Shown: piece after piece, positions 30,982-41,342 of the stretch
Layout of the letters: every line of letters starts with the position of its first letter
How positions within the stretch are numbered: the stretch's first letter is position 1
From: Candidimonas nitroreducens
GTDB lineage: Bacteria > Pseudomonadota > Gammaproteobacteria > Burkholderiales > Burkholderiaceae_B
Direction of reading: 5' to 3'
Length of the DNA: 64,000 nt
NCBI RefSeq assembly: GCF_002209565.1
Contig: NZ_NJIH01000002.1
Coordinates: 186,001 to 250,000, forward strand
The notes under the pieces: generated by a model
Databases searched by the model: none
What the model was told of the DNA's origin: nothing
What the model saw: only the letters and a program-made list of their open reading frames with translations
Program-made: the position numbers and the translations under genes

Positions 30982-32343
30982 ATGCTCGCTCAAGCCCTTG
31001 CGGACACCCTCAAACGACGCGGCATCCACTACGCCTGGTTCGTTGCCTTCATCTGCTTCCTGACCATGCTCACGTCCTCGGCGGCGCTGGGGCTGCCGGG
31101 CGTATTGCTGCGGCCCCTGGGCAAGGAATACGGCTGGGACGTCGAACAGATTTCCTCGGCCCTGGCGCTGCGCTTCGCGCTGTACGGGCTGATGGGGCCT
31201 TTCGCCGCCCTGTTCATCGACCGCTACGGCCTGCGCAAGGTCATATCCACGGCGCTGGTGCTGGTCTGTACCGGCATGCTGCTGGCCCTGCCCATGACCT
31301 CGCTGTGGCAACTGGTGGTGCTGTGGGGCCTGGTGCTAGGGCTGGGTTCGGGCCTGACGGCGCTGGTGCTGGGCGCCATCGTGGCCAGCCGCTGGTTCGA
31401 GGCGCGCCGCGGGCTGGTGATCGGCATGCTGACGGCCAGCACCGCCACCGGCCAGCTGGTGTTCCTGCCGGGCGCCGCCTGGCTGGTGGAACACTACGGC
31501 TGGCGCGCGTCGATTGCCCCTGTCTGCCTGTTTGCCGCCTTGGTCATTACCCTGGCCTTGCTGTTCATGCGCGACCGGCCCGAAGACTTGGGCCTGATCG
31601 CCTACGGGGCCGATCCCGGCAGCGTCGCCGCCGCACCCGCCGCACCCGCCGCGGCCCCGGCCGACTCGGCAGCGCGGCGCCACGCGCCGCTGACGGCGCC
31701 CCTGCAGGCCCTGCGCGAGCTGCGCGGCAACCGCACGTTCTGGATACTGTTCGCCACTTTCTTCATCTGCGGCCTGAGCACCAACGGGCTGATACAGACC
31801 CACTTCATCACGCTTTGCGGCGACTTCGGCTTGTCGCCTGTGCCGGCCGCCTCGGTGCTGGCCATGATGGGGGCCTTCGATCTGTGCGGCACGATATTTT
31901 CGGGCTGGCTGTCCGACCGCTACGACAGCCGCAAGCTGCTGTTCTGGTATTACGGGCTGCGCGGGCTGTCGCTGTTCTGGCTGCCCCACTCCCAATTCAC
32001 CTTCTACGGCCTGTCGATCTTCGCCTTGTTCTACGGACTGGACTGGGTGGCCACCGTGCCGCCCACGGTGCGGCTGGCTGGCGCCGCCTTCGGCAAAGAG
32101 CGCGCCGGCATGGCCTTCGGCTGGATCTTCGCCGGCCATCAACTGGGAGCCGCCACGGCGGCGTACGGCGCGGGCGCCACGCGCAGCCTGCTGCTGACCT
32201 ACGTTCCGGCCCTGTACGCGGCGGGCACGGCCTGCCTGATCGCCGCCCTGATCGCCCTGGCGATACGCCGGCCCGGAGCAGGCGCGCCGGTGGCGGGCGC
32301 CGCCCCGGGGCCTGCCGGCGCCGCCGCGGCCCAGCATCCATGA
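30982..32343 (+). CDS. MFS transporter, OFA-like monocarboxylate type
   Basis: Twelve-helix inner-membrane carrier of 453 residues. It begins [21 protein letters not shown], as OFA/monocarboxylate-type carriers do, and has the MFS signature [17 protein letters not shown] and its second-half form [18 protein letters not shown]. The C-terminus is Ala/Pro/Gly-rich. The substrate is unknown; organic acids are a family-based guess. Its stop overlaps the ATG at 32340 of the longest possible reading of the ABC ATPase gene (ATGA), suggesting one transcript with the ABC pair. Confidence 0.8.
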   Translation: MLAQALADTLKRRGIHYAWFVAFICFLTMLTSSAALGLPGVLLRPLGKEYGWDVEQISSALALRFALYGLMGPFAALFIDRYGLRKVISTALVLVCTGMLLALPMTSLWQLVVLWGLVLGLGSGLTALVLGAIVASRWFEARRGLVIGMLTASTATGQLVFLPGAAWLVEHYGWRASIAPVCLFAALVITLALLFMRDRPEDLGLIAYGADPGSVAAAPAAPAAAPADSAARRHAPLTAPLQALRELRGNRTFWILFATFFICGLSTNGLIQTHFITLCGDFGLSPVPAASVLAMMGAFDLCGTIFSGWLSDRYDSRKLLFWYYGLRGLSLFWLPHSQFTFYGLSIFALFYGLDWVATVPPTVRLAGAAFGKERAGMAFGWIFAGHQLGAATAAYGAGATRSLLLTYVPALYAAGTACLIAALIALAIRRPGAGAPVAGAAPGPAGAAAAQHP

Positions 32344-32444
32344 CGCAAAGCACCTCGACGCCGCAGGTACGAGGCCAGCGGGTACACTACCAAGCTGCCC
32401 CATACAGCGCCACCCAACCAGCCGATCACGGCGGCCGCGATCCG

Positions 32445-33376
<932 letters not shown>

Positions 33377-33380
<4 letters not shown>

Positions 33381-34138
33381 ACTGGCGTGCCATGTATGCC
33401 ATATACCGGTTCGAAATGGCGCGCGCCTGGCGCACCATGATGCAAAGCATTGTGGCGCCGGTCATTTCCACTTCGCTGTATTTCATCGTGTTCGGCACCG
33501 CCATAGGCGGGCGCATCAACCAGATCGACGGCGTCAGCTACGGCGCCTTCATCGTGCCGGGCCTGGTGATGCTGTCGCTGCTGACGCAAAGCATCGCCAA
33601 CGCATCCTTCGGCATTTATTTCCCGAAATTCACCGGCACCATCTACGAGGTGCTCTCGGCGCCCGTGTCGTACTTCGAGATCGTGCTGAGCTACGTGGGC
33701 GCGGCGGCCACCAAGTCGATCATCCTGGGCACCATCATGCTGATCACCGCGGCCTTCTTCGTGCCGCTGCGCATCGATCATCCCGCGTGGATGCTGCTGT
33801 TCCTGATGCTGACCGCCTTCACCTTCAGCCTGTTCGGCTTCATCATCGGCCTGTGGGCCGACAACTTCGAGAAGCTGCAGTTCGTGCCCATGCTGATCAT
33901 CACGCCCCTGGCCTTCCTGGGCGGCAGCTTCTATTCCGTGAACATGCTGCCGCCCTTCTGGCAGACGGTGACCCTGTTCAACCCGGTGGTCTACCTGATC
34001 AGCGGCTTCCGCTGGAGCTTCTACGGCATCGCCGACGTCAACGTCGGCGTCAGCCTGGGCATGACCCTGCTCTTCCTGGCGCTGTGCCTGGGTGTAGTGG
34101 GCTGGATCTTCCGCACGGGCTACCGGCTCAAGCCCTAG
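33377..34138 (+). CDS. ABC-2 type transporter permease
   Basis: Inner-membrane permease partner of the preceding ATPase, 253 residues. Six hydrophobic segments are visible after the cytoplasmic start [41 protein letters not shown] is the conserved ABC-2 loop before the last helices, as in YadH and in drug or lipid exporters. It overlaps the ATPase stop codon by 4 bp with AAGGAG directly upstream, so the two are made together. The exported substrate is not known. Confidence 0.88.
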
Positions 34139-34157
34139 GCTTCAGGCCTCCGCTTTA

Positions 34158-34189
34158 TTCGCAGCGCCGCATCGAGCACGCGCTGCGAA
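34158..34189. terminator. Hairpin between convergent permease and yajQ
   Basis: TTCGCAGCG and CGCTGCGAA form a perfect 9-bp stem with a 14-nt loop, 20 nt after the permease stop. Weak A/T follows on both sides, so it may serve both converging genes. Confidence 0.4.
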
Positions 34190-34246
34190 AATTCAATCCA
34201 CACGCACGCCGAGCTTGCTCGTGCACCCTATGGCAAGCCGCCGCGC

Positions 34247-34729
34247 TTAATCGCGGAAGTTGTTGAACTGCAGCGGCAGGTCGACCTCGGTCTTGCGCAG
34301 CAGTGCGATGGCCGCCTGCAGGTCATCGCGTTTCTTGCCGGTGACGCGCAGCTTGTCGCCGTTGATCTGCGCCTCGACCTTGAGCTTGGCGCCCTTGATC
34401 GCGGCGATCAGCTTCTTGGACACGGCCTGCTCTATGCCCTGCTTGATGGTAACGCGGCGCCGCGCGCCGGCCACATTTTCCAGGGGTTCGGCCACGTCCA
34501 GGCAGCGCACGTCGATGCTGCGTGCCGCCAGGCGGCCGCGCAGAATGTCGAGCATCTGGTTGAGCTGAAAAACGCTGGGCGCGGACTGCGTCACGACATA
34601 GCCCTCGAGCTCGAAGCGGGCATCCGTGCCCTTGAAATCGAAACGCGTCGCCAGCTCGCGGCTGGCCTGATCCACCGCGTTGGCGAGTTCATGCTTGTCT
34701 ACTTCGGAGACAACGTCGAAAGAAGGCAT
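34247..34729 (-). CDS. yajQ: YajQ family nucleotide-binding protein
   Basis: Small cytoplasmic protein with two ferredoxin-like domains, 160 residues, full length. MPSFDVVSEVDKHELANAVD at the start and the C-terminal KVEAQINGDKLRVTGKKRDD are family signatures. YajQ proteins bind tRNA, GTP or cyclic di-GMP in different bacteria; a di-GMP receptor role is reported for some. Start ATG 34729 matches the family and has AGGA upstream. The longer frame through 35056 overlaps the SDR gene and is rejected. Confidence 0.92.
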   Translation of the reverse strand: MPSFDVVSEVDKHELANAVDQASRELATRFDFKGTDARFELEGYVVTQSAPSVFQLNQMLDILRGRLAARSIDVRCLDVAEPLENVAGARRRVTIKQGIEQAVSKKLIAAIKGAKLKVEAQINGDKLRVTGKKRDDLQAAIALLRKTEVDLPLQFNNFRD

Positions 34730-34830
34730 AAGGCTGTTCCTGTGCAAGTGAAAAGTGTACTGCGGCGCATCGGCAGCCGCCCAAGGCGCAGACGGCGCCG
34801 CGCCCGCATTTACGCCGGGCCGCGGGTGGC

Positions 34831-35661
34831 CTACTCGTCGAAATCGGTGCTTTGCGTAAGCGATACCCAGCGCTCGAATTCGGTGCCCAGTTCCTCGAGC
34901 CTGGCGCGCCCGCGCCTGAGCGCATCCGACCCCAGCAGCAGGTGCGCGGGCGGGTCGTCGCTGGCGACGATCTGCAGGATCGCAGCGGCCGCTTTGGCGG
35001 GGTCGCCGCGCTGATGGCCCGAGCGCTTGCTGCGCGCCTCGCTGATCGGCTCGCACACAGCGGCATATTCCGCAATGCTGCGGGCGCTGCGCTTGAGCGA
35101 GCGCCCGGCCCAGTCGGTGCGGAAAGCCCCCGGCTCCACCGCGGTGGACTTGACGCCGAAACCGGCGGCCTCCTTGCCCAGCGACTCGCTGATCGCCTCC
35201 AGGGCGAACTTGCTGGCACAGTAGATGCCCATGCCCGGCCCCGTGGTCATCCCGCCTATGGACGTGATGTTGATGATGCGACCGCTGCGGCGCCCACGCA
35301 TGTGCGGCAGCACCGCCTTGATGAGGCCGAGCGCTCCGAATACGTTCACCTCGAACTGGTGGCGGATGTCGGCCATGTCGGCCTCTTCGATGGTGCTTTC
35401 GAAACCATAGCCGGCATTGTTCACCAGCACATCGATGGGGCCCACCTTGGCCTCCACCTCGTCGACTACACGGCGTATATCCGCCTCGCGCGTTACGTCG
35501 AGCAGCACGCCGCGCGACCTGCCCGGCGCCAGTGCATCGAATTCGGCGCGCTGAGCCTCGTTGCGCAAGGTGCCCACCACTGTGTCGCCCTGTTTCAGCG
35601 CCGCCAATGCCAGCGCGCGGCCCAGGCCGGTGCTGGTTCCCGTGATCAGCCAGGTCTTCAT
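34831..35661 (-). CDS. Short-chain dehydrogenase/reductase, classical
   Basis: NAD(P)-dependent oxidoreductase of 276 residues. The cofactor loop TGTSTGLG (residues 8-15), NNAGYGF, the catalytic Ser in NITSIGGM and YCASK (Y and K) are in place. An Arg after strand 2 (LRNEAQRAEF) suggests NADP. Its divergent GntR regulator shares a 77-bp intergenic region with it, and an AAGGAG lies 8 nt before ATG 35661. Substrate unknown. The C-terminal half is long, as in the oxidoreductase group of unknown specificity. Confidence 0.82.
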   Translation of the reverse strand: MKTWLITGTSTGLGRALALAALKQGDTVVGTLRNEAQRAEFDALAPGRSRGVLLDVTREADIRRVVDEVEAKVGPIDVLVNNAGYGFESTIEEADMADIRHQFEVNVFGALGLIKAVLPHMRGRRSGRIINITSIGGMTTGPGMGIYCASKFALEAISESLGKEAAGFGVKSTAVEPGAFRTDWAGRSLKRSARSIAEYAAVCEPISEARSKRSGHQRGDPAKAAAAILQIVASDDPPAHLLLGSDALRRGRARLEELGTEFERWVSLTQSTDFDE

Positions 35662-35709
35662 TGCTTGCTCTCCTTGATACGCTTGATTTTCCCTGTATTT
35701 TGCCTCACA

Positions 35710-35732
35710 ATTAAGTCATCAGATGACTTAAT
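35710..35732 (+). promoter_or_regulatory. Perfect palindromic operator between SDR and GntR genes
   Basis: ATTAAGTCATC, a central A and its exact mirror form a 23-bp perfect palindrome, ending 6 bp before the GntR start codon. TTGATT (35683-35688) and CACAAT (35706-35711), 17 bp apart, would start transcription inside it. This placement fits autorepression by the GntR protein and control of the divergent SDR gene. Confidence 0.7.
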
Positions 35733-35738
35733 CATTCA

Positions 35739-36422
35739 ATGATTTTACTCGCTTCCAAGACCAGCCTGGCGGACGCCGCGGCCCAAGGCATCCAGCGCGA
35801 AATCCTCGACGGACGCTGGGCGGTCGGTACGCGCATCCCCAACGAGCCCACGCTGGCGGCACTGCTTGGTGTAAGTCGCGGCACGGTGCGCGAAGCCGTC
35901 AAAATGCTGGCCTCGCAAGGGCTGCTGCAAGCCCGGCAGGGTTCCGGCACCTACGTGCGCGCCTGCTACGACCCGGGCCGCACGCTGCAACAGATGCGCC
36001 GCGCCACCCTGCGCGACCAGGTGGAAACCCGTTGCGCGCTGGAAACGGCGGCGGCCAGGCTGGCCGCTGTGCGCCATACACCCGACGATCTGCAACGCCT
36101 CGAAGAACTGGTACAGGCTCGCGGCCAGTATTACGACGGCGAGACAGAGCCGGGCTTCGCCGCGCGCGATTTCGCCTTCCACAGCGAATTCGTGCGGGCC
36201 TCGCACAACCAGGCATTGATCGAAACCTATCTGTTCTTCGCCACCTCGGTGCAGGAAATCATCCAGGCCACGGTCGAGCAATGCATACCGGAGCCCGGCC
36301 AGCAGGCCCACGAAGATCTGGTGCGCGGTATTGCCAGCGGCGACCCGGATCAGGCCGAAGCGGCGGTGCGGCGCTTCATGGCGCCCATACTCGATGCGCT
36401 GCAAGAGGCCGCTCCTGCCTGA
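35739..36422 (+). CDS. GntR family regulator, FadR subfamily
   Basis: Transcriptional regulator of 227 residues. The winged-helix HTH is at about residues 10-78 (IQREILDGRWAVGTRIPNEP, LLGVSRGTVREAVKML, ARQGSGTYV). The C-terminal FCD effector domain is helical and contains conserved acidic and His residues (DFAFHSEFVRASHNQAL) that bind a metal-organic acid. Start ATG 35739 lacks a Shine-Dalgarno and lies just past the palindrome. Possible targets are the divergent SDR and itself; the downstream MFS gene is 80 bp away on the same strand. Confidence 0.88.
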   Translation: MILLASKTSLADAAAQGIQREILDGRWAVGTRIPNEPTLAALLGVSRGTVREAVKMLASQGLLQARQGSGTYVRACYDPGRTLQQMRRATLRDQVETRCALETAAARLAAVRHTPDDLQRLEELVQARGQYYDGETEPGFAARDFAFHSEFVRASHNQALIETYLFFATSVQEIIQATVEQCIPEPGQQAHEDLVRGIASGDPDQAEAAVRRFMAPILDALQEAAPA

Positions 36423-36502
36423 TCCGCTACGGACTCCACTCTTTTTGCGCCATAGCGGCGCCCGCGCCATTTCGGCACACCACACTCGACACGCAATCAT
36501 TC

Positions 36503-37756
36503 ATGTCTTCGGCCACAGATAAACCCACCGCCCCGCCCCGCGCTCCTGCAGTCCATGTGCCCCGCGGCGCGGCTCTGACCCTGCTCGGCATCAGCCTGGT
36601 GCTGATCGCCTTCAACCTGCGGCCGGTGTTTGCCAGCCTGTCGGTGCTGCTGCCCGAAATCATCCGCCAGACGGGGCTGTCCTCGGCCAACGCAGGCTAC
36701 CTGACCACGCTGCCGGTGCTGTGCCTGGGTGTGTTTGCACCCCTGGCTCCCGGGCTCGCGCAGCGCTACGGCATGGAGCGCACGCTGCTGGGCATGCTGG
36801 TGCTGCTGGCCGCGGGCACCGCACTGCGCGGCCACGGCAGCATCGCGGGGCTGTTCATCGGCTCGGCGCTGGCCGGCGCCGGCATCGCGGTGGGCAATGT
36901 GCTGCTGCCGGCCCTGGTCAAGCGCGATTTCGCCGGACACACCGCATCCATGATGGGGCTCTACACCATGGCGCTGTGCGGCGGGGCCGCCGCGGCGGCG
37001 GCCTTCACGCTGCCGCTGGCTCAGGCCATGGGCCATTCCTGGACGGCGGCGCTGGCCTTCTGGGCGCTGCCCGCGGCCGTAGTGGCCGTAATCTGGGCGC
37101 CGCAGTCGCTGGGCAGCCGCGGTACGCGGCCGCGCGCGCCGGCCCGCAAGGTGCGCGGGCTGATGCGCGACTCGCTCGCCTGGCAGGTGACGCTGTTCAT
37201 GGGCTTGCAATCCGCCCTCGCCTATTGCACCATGGGGTGGCTTGCACCGATTCTGCGCGATCGCGGCCTAAGCGGCGTCACCGCCGGGCTGGTCGTTTCC
37301 GCATCGATCCTGCTGCAGGTGGCCGTGAGCCTGCTGGTGCCGCCGCTGGCCGTACGCTGCAAAAACCAGCGGCTGCTCAATGCCGGGCTGTGCGTCATCA
37401 CAGGGGTCGCATTGCTGGGTCTGCTGTTCGCGCCCCTGTCCATGGTCTGGCTGTGGGCCGTGGTACTGGGGGTCGGCCAGGGCGGGCAGTTCTCCGCGGC
37501 GCTTACCATGATCGTGCTGCGCTCGCCCGACTCGCACGTCGCCGCCCACCTTTCGGGCATGGCGCAAAGTGTGGGCTACGTGCTGGCAGCGATCGGCCCC
37601 TTGCTGGTGGGCCTGCTGCACGGCTGGACGGGCGGCTACAGCGCCACCGCATGGCTGTTCGTCGCGCTTAGCATAGGTGCGGGCATCAATGGCTGGTTTG
37701 CCGGCCGTAACCAGCACGTCCGAGTCGACGACTGGGGCTCCAAGCCAGCCGCCTAG
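36503..37756 (+). CDS. MFS transporter, CynX/NimT family
   Basis: Inner-membrane carrier of 417 residues, about 12 helices. GISLVLIAFNLRPVFASLSVLLPEI is the classic CynX/NimT opening and ALAYCTMGWLAPILRDRG matches the start of its second half. Members carry cyanate, nitroimidazole-like compounds or remain unassigned, so the substrate here is open. ATG 36503 starts MSSATDKPTAPP, a soluble lead. It follows the GntR gene by 80 bp and precedes the VOC gene by 24 bp, so all may be one transcript. Confidence 0.83.
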   Translation: MSSATDKPTAPPRAPAVHVPRGAALTLLGISLVLIAFNLRPVFASLSVLLPEIIRQTGLSSANAGYLTTLPVLCLGVFAPLAPGLAQRYGMERTLLGMLVLLAAGTALRGHGSIAGLFIGSALAGAGIAVGNVLLPALVKRDFAGHTASMMGLYTMALCGGAAAAAAFTLPLAQAMGHSWTAALAFWALPAAVVAVIWAPQSLGSRGTRPRAPARKVRGLMRDSLAWQVTLFMGLQSALAYCTMGWLAPILRDRGLSGVTAGLVVSASILLQVAVSLLVPPLAVRCKNQRLLNAGLCVITGVALLGLLFAPLSMVWLWAVVLGVGQGGQFSAALTMIVLRSPDSHVAAHLSGMAQSVGYVLAAIGPLLVGLLHGWTGGYSATAWLFVALSIGAGINGWFAGRNQHVRVDDWGSKPAA

Positions 37757-37780
37757 CTTACGACACGAAGGAGTCGCAAT

Positions 37781-38242
37781 ATGCAGAATTCTTCCCTACG
37801 CCCCAACCTGATCCCGGCTGTTCACTACAAAGACCCCGTGGCGGCCATCGAATGGCTGGAACACGCCTTCGGCTTCGAACGCTGCATGCTCATCTACGAT
37901 AAAGGCGGGCGGCTGGTGCATTCCGAGCTGAAGTTCGGCAGCGGCCGCATCATGGTCGGCGCCGAATGGGCCGACTATACCGCCAGCCCGGCGTCGGCCG
38001 GCGGCAAGAATACCCAGTCCATCCACATCCAGCTCGAACATGGGCTGGACGAGCATTGCGCGCACGCCCGCGCCGCAGGCGCCGCAGTGCTGCGCGAGCC
38101 CGAAGACCAGTTCTACGGCGACCGCGTCTATTCCGCCCGCGACCCAGAGGGACACGTGTGGAGCTTCGGCCAGACACTGCGCCAGGTATCCCGGGAAGAA
38201 GCCGAGCAGGCTTCGGGCCTGCGGATCGAAGGCTGGGTATGA
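37781..38242 (+). CDS. VOC (glyoxalase/bleomycin-resistance) family protein
   Basis: Cytoplasmic vicinal-oxygen-chelate fold protein, 153 residues. LIPAVHYKDPVAAIEWLEHAFG starts the first beta-alpha-beta repeat and YSARDPEGHVWSFGQTL ends the second, as in PhnB-like members. AGGAG lies upstream of ATG 37781 (GAAGGAGTCGCAAT). Its last codon overlaps the cytochrome gene start (ATGA), so the two are coupled. A catalytic or binding role cannot be read. Confidence 0.82.
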   Translation: MQNSSLRPNLIPAVHYKDPVAAIEWLEHAFGFERCMLIYDKGGRLVHSELKFGSGRIMVGAEWADYTASPASAGGKNTQSIHIQLEHGLDEHCAHARAAGAAVLREPEDQFYGDRVYSARDPEGHVWSFGQTLRQVSREEAEQASGLRIEGWV

Positions 38243-38922
38243 AAGACGCCGGCCCGCCCGGCCGGCCCGGGCTGCGCCCGGTGCGCGTCTGGGATCTCCC
38301 GACGCGGCTGTTCCATTGGCTGGCGGTGATCCTGGTGGCCGCCGCCTACGCCAGCGTAGAGCTCGACCGGATGGACTGGCACGTCCGCATCGGCGAGGCC
38401 CTGCTGGCCTTGGTGATCTTCCGGCTGCTGTGGGGGTGTTTCGGCAGCGCAAGCTCGCGCTTCCGCAACTTCGTGGCCACGCCCGGCGCCGCGCTGCGCC
38501 ATTTGCGCCATCTGCTGCGGCGCGAGCCCGATCTGCAAGTGGGGCACAACCCGGCCGGCGGCTGGATGGTGCTGTTGCTGCTTGCGCTGCTGCTGGGCGA
38601 GACGCTAAGCGGCCTTTACATAAACAACGACGTCGCCGACGACGGGCCGTTCACCAGCTGGGTTCCCGCATGGGCGGCCAACGCGATTACGGCTTTGCAC
38701 TCGATACTCTGGTATGCCCTGCTGGCCGCGGTGCTGCTGCATGTGCTGGCCATTGCGGTATACGCCGTGGCCAAGGGGCATGACCTGCTGCGCCCCATGC
38801 TTACGGGACGCAAGCAGCTGCCGCCAGAGGTCGCGGCGCCGCGCATGGCGCCAGCGATACTGACCTGGCTGGCGCTGCTGGCCGGCGCCGCCGCCGCGAT
38901 ACTGCTGGCGGCTTACCTCTGA
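38239..38922 (+). CDS. Cytochrome b561 family protein
   Basis: Inner-membrane b-type cytochrome, 227 residues with about four transmembrane helices. Likely heme-binding His are in TRLFHWLAVILVA, in the HVRIGEALLALVIFR helix, and in ALHSILWYALLAAVLLH. The start RVWDLPTRLFHW is typical of the Ni,Fe-hydrogenase-type/YodB-type cytochrome b561. It may shuttle electrons from quinone to an unknown partner; no c-type cytochrome gene is nearby. Coupled by ATGA to the VOC gene. Confidence 0.82.
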   Translation: MKDAGPPGRPGLRPVRVWDLPTRLFHWLAVILVAAAYASVELDRMDWHVRIGEALLALVIFRLLWGCFGSASSRFRNFVATPGAALRHLRHLLRREPDLQVGHNPAGGWMVLLLLALLLGETLSGLYINNDVADDGPFTSWVPAWAANAITALHSILWYALLAAVLLHVLAIAVYAVAKGHDLLRPMLTGRKQLPPEVAAPRMAPAILTWLALLAGAAAAILLAAYL

Positions 38923-38957
38923 GCCCGGGGGCTTGCGCCCTGGCTAGCGGTTCGCGC

Positions 38958-39419
38958 TCAGTTGCCCTTGGGGGGCACTACCTGGCCGCGGATCTCGCCG
39001 GACGGGTGATCCTTGGTATGCACATTGACGTAGAACTGGCCAGCGGCGAATTCCTGCGCGTCCTGGGTCGACAGGGTGGCCTCGCCCTTGATCGGGCTGG
39101 TGACCGCCGAACCCTTGTGCGACAGCCAGATCTTCACTCCGGCGTTCTTGCCCTGCGCGGCGGGGCCATGGAAATGCGCCATGGTCGCAGGACTGGACAG
39201 GCCGCTGAAGCTTATCGTCCACGTGACGACGCGGGTGGAAGGATCGTAGGTAAGATCGGCCTTGCCACTGCCCTGGGTTTGCACCGGGGGAACCTGTTGC
39301 GCACCGGTCAACGGTACGGAAAAGGAAACTGGAGCGGCCTGGGCCGAGACCATGAAGCCGGCCAGCACGGCACCGGCAAATGCCAGCGCGGGCCGCCGCA
39401 ATATCGGAGAAACGCTCAT
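38958..39419 (-). CDS. CHRD-domain secreted protein
   Basis: Periplasmic or secreted protein of 153 residues. The signal peptide (MSVSPILRRPALAFAGAVLAG...) has a likely cut after AQA near residue 28. The CHRD (chordin-like) domain fills the rest: FSVPLTGAQQVPPVQTQGSG, MAHFHGPAAQGKNAG and NVHTKDHPSGEIRGQV. ATG 39419 has AGGAG 7 nt upstream. Function of bacterial CHRD proteins is unsettled; no enzyme residues are recognised. Convergent with the cytochrome gene. Confidence 0.85.
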   Translation of the reverse strand: MSVSPILRRPALAFAGAVLAGFMVSAQAAPVSFSVPLTGAQQVPPVQTQGSGKADLTYDPSTRVVTWTISFSGLSSPATMAHFHGPAAQGKNAGVKIWLSHKGSAVTSPIKGEATLSTQDAQEFAAGQFYVNVHTKDHPSGEIRGQVVPPKGN

Positions 39420-39726
39420 TTGATCATCTCCTGTGGTACGCCACGCCCGCAAGGCAGCCACTTGCGCCCCATGCGGACGAACGTGCCCGACCGGCCCGCA
39501 TCCAGGATGGATGCAGGTAGCAGATCAGGCATGACTGCTCGTCAATTCTAGCACCGGGCGCCAACCGATCGCCGGCGCGGCGCGGCCCGCAGTGCGGCTT
39601 GCCGGGCAGTATGCGTAGCGGTTCCAAAGTCTTGCTGGCGCAAGACACGGACGGCGCCGGGAGGCCTCACGAACACGCATGGCAATGCCCTGCCCAGCTT
39701 CGCCGGCGGCGCCCCCGCAGGGTGCC
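39420..39726. other. 307-bp intergenic region between CHRD and SDR genes
   Basis: No gene or repeat is supported. It holds the CHRD ribosome-binding site and a small hairpin (GCATCCA/TGGATGC near 39500-39520). The remaining sequence is GC-rich with only antisense-type open frames. Confidence 0.5.
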
Positions 39727-40506
39727 TCAGGTGAGATTCAAGCCGCCGTCCATGAGCAGGATCTCGCCGGTCAGGTAATCGGATGCGGCGATCATCGATA
39801 CGGCCTGGGCGATGTCGTCTGGGCTGGCTGCACGGCGCATGGGCGCACGCTCTTTCCAGAGTTGCTGGGCGTGGATCCAATCGGCCGTAAGCGGCGTGTC
39901 CACCAGCCCCGGCGCCACGGCATTGACACGGATTTCCGGCGCCAGCGACAGCGCCAGCAAGCGTGTCATGTGGTTCAGCGCCGCCTTGCTTGCGGCATAA
40001 GGTATCGAAGCCCCTTTGGCACGCACGCCCGCGTGCGAACTGATATTGACCACGCAGCCCGGCCTGCCCCGGGCCGCGGCCTGCAGCAGCGCTGGCCGAG
40101 CCTCGGCAATCAAGCGAAACGGGGCGATCACATTCACCTCATGCAGTTCGCGCCAGACCTCGGGCGTGGCCGCGGCCAAATCGCCATGGGCAATGACGCG
40201 GCTGATGCCGGCGTTGTTGACCAGCAGGTCGAGCCGGCCCCAAGCGGCCACGGCCTCGCGCACCAGCCGCTGCCTGTGCTCGTCATCGGCCAGATCGGCC
40301 TGGATGTACACGGCGCGGCCCAGCTCCTGGGCAAGCGCCGCCCCGGCTGCCGCCGAACTGCGCGAATGCAGCACGACGCAATAGCCTTCGCGCGACAGCC
40401 GCCGGGCAATGGCAAGGCCGATTCCGGAAGTGGAGCCGGTGACCAGCGCCACGGGCGCGGAAATCGGCGCAGCAGCGCCGGCATCGGGCGCGACGGTCGG
40501 TTCCAT
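39727..40506 (-). CDS. Short-chain dehydrogenase/reductase
   Basis: NAD(P)-dependent SDR of 259 residues, similar to 3-oxoacyl-ACP reductases. The cofactor loop is TGSTSGIGLAIA, followed by NNAGISRV, the catalytic Ser in NISSHAGV and YAASKAALNHM (Y, K). ILLMDGGLNLT is the usual C-terminus. An Arg (HSRSSAAA) after strand 2 suggests NADP. ATG 40506 starts with a soluble lead (MEPTVAPDAGAAAP). It is 22 bp after the FabG-like gene, so the two SDRs form an operon. Confidence 0.85.
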   Translation of the reverse strand: MEPTVAPDAGAAAPISAPVALVTGSTSGIGLAIARRLSREGYCVVLHSRSSAAAGAALAQELGRAVYIQADLADDEHRQRLVREAVAAWGRLDLLVNNAGISRVIAHGDLAAATPEVWRELHEVNVIAPFRLIAEARPALLQAAARGRPGCVVNISSHAGVRAKGASIPYAASKAALNHMTRLLALSLAPEIRVNAVAPGLVDTPLTADWIHAQQLWKERAPMRRAASPDDIAQAVSMIAASDYLTGEILLMDGGLNLT

Positions 40507-40528
40507 GGAGATAGCCGGCCGGCGCGGC

Positions 40529-41275
40529 TTACAGCGAAATGCCGCCCGACACTTCGATCGCCGCGCCATTGATATAGCTTGCGTCGTCCGAGGCCAGGAA
40601 GGCATAGACATTGGCGATCTCGGCCGGCGTGCCCAGGCGCCGCTGCCAGCAGGCGTCGCGCAGCTCGTCCAGCACTTTGGGCGGCATGGACTTGAGGATG
40701 TCGGTCTCGATGAAACCCGGGCAGACCGCGTTGACCCGGATGCCTTTGGGCCCCAGTTCGCGCGCCCAGGTCTTGGTGAAGCCGATGACGCCGAACTTGC
40801 TGGCCGCGTAATTCGTCTGCCCGAAATTGCCGTAGATTCCCACGACGCTGGAGGCGTTCAGTATCACGCCGCGCTGCTGTTCGAGCATGGTGTTGGCCAC
40901 GGCCTGGGTACAGTGAAAGACGCCCTTCAGGTTGACGTCGATGACCGCATCGAACTGCTCTTCCGTCATGCGCGCCAGCCTTGCGTCCTGCGTGATGCCG
41001 GCATTGTTGACGAGGATGTCTATGCTGCCGAAGCGGCCCTTGACATCCTGCATCACGGCGTCGATGCCCGCCCGATCCGTGACGTCGAGCGTGTAGGCCG
41101 CCGCGCGATGGCCGGCGGCCGCCAGCGACTGCGCCTCGCGCTGCACCGCGTCGGCGGCGCGATCGCATAGAACCAGCGTGGCGCCTTCACTGGCGAATTT
41201 CCTGGCAGTGGCCTGGCCTATGCCCGCCGCGGCCCCCGTAATCAAAGCAACCCGTTGCTTGAGTCTCACTGGCAT
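40529..41275 (-). CDS. 3-oxoacyl-ACP/acetoacetyl-CoA reductase-like SDR (FabG family)
   Basis: Classical SDR of 248 residues. [15 protein letters not shown] binds the cofactor; [35 protein letters not shown] (catalytic S, Y, K) and [10 protein letters not shown] are FabG-type. LVLCDRA after strand 2 has Asp-Arg, so NAD is possible. It could reduce a 3-oxoacyl-CoA. ATG 41275 starts [14 protein letters not shown], the family N-terminus; the longer frame adds non-family residues. First of two tandem SDR genes on the minus strand. Confidence 0.85.
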   Translation of the reverse strand: MPVRLKQRVALITGAAAGIGQATARKFASEGATLVLCDRAADAVQREAQSLAAAGHRAAAYTLDVTDRAGIDAVMQDVKGRFGSIDILVNNAGITQDARLARMTEEQFDAVIDVNLKGVFHCTQAVANTMLEQQRGVILNASSVVGIYGNFGQTNYAASKFGVIGFTKTWARELGPKGIRVNAVCPGFIETDILKSMPPKVLDELRDACWQRRLGTPAEIANVYAFLASDDASYINGAAIEVSGGISL

Positions 41276-41342
41276 CAACCTTGTAAAAGCGACATTGCCT
41301 GCCGCACCTGGGGCCATACGTGCCCGGAGCTAAACTTAAGGC

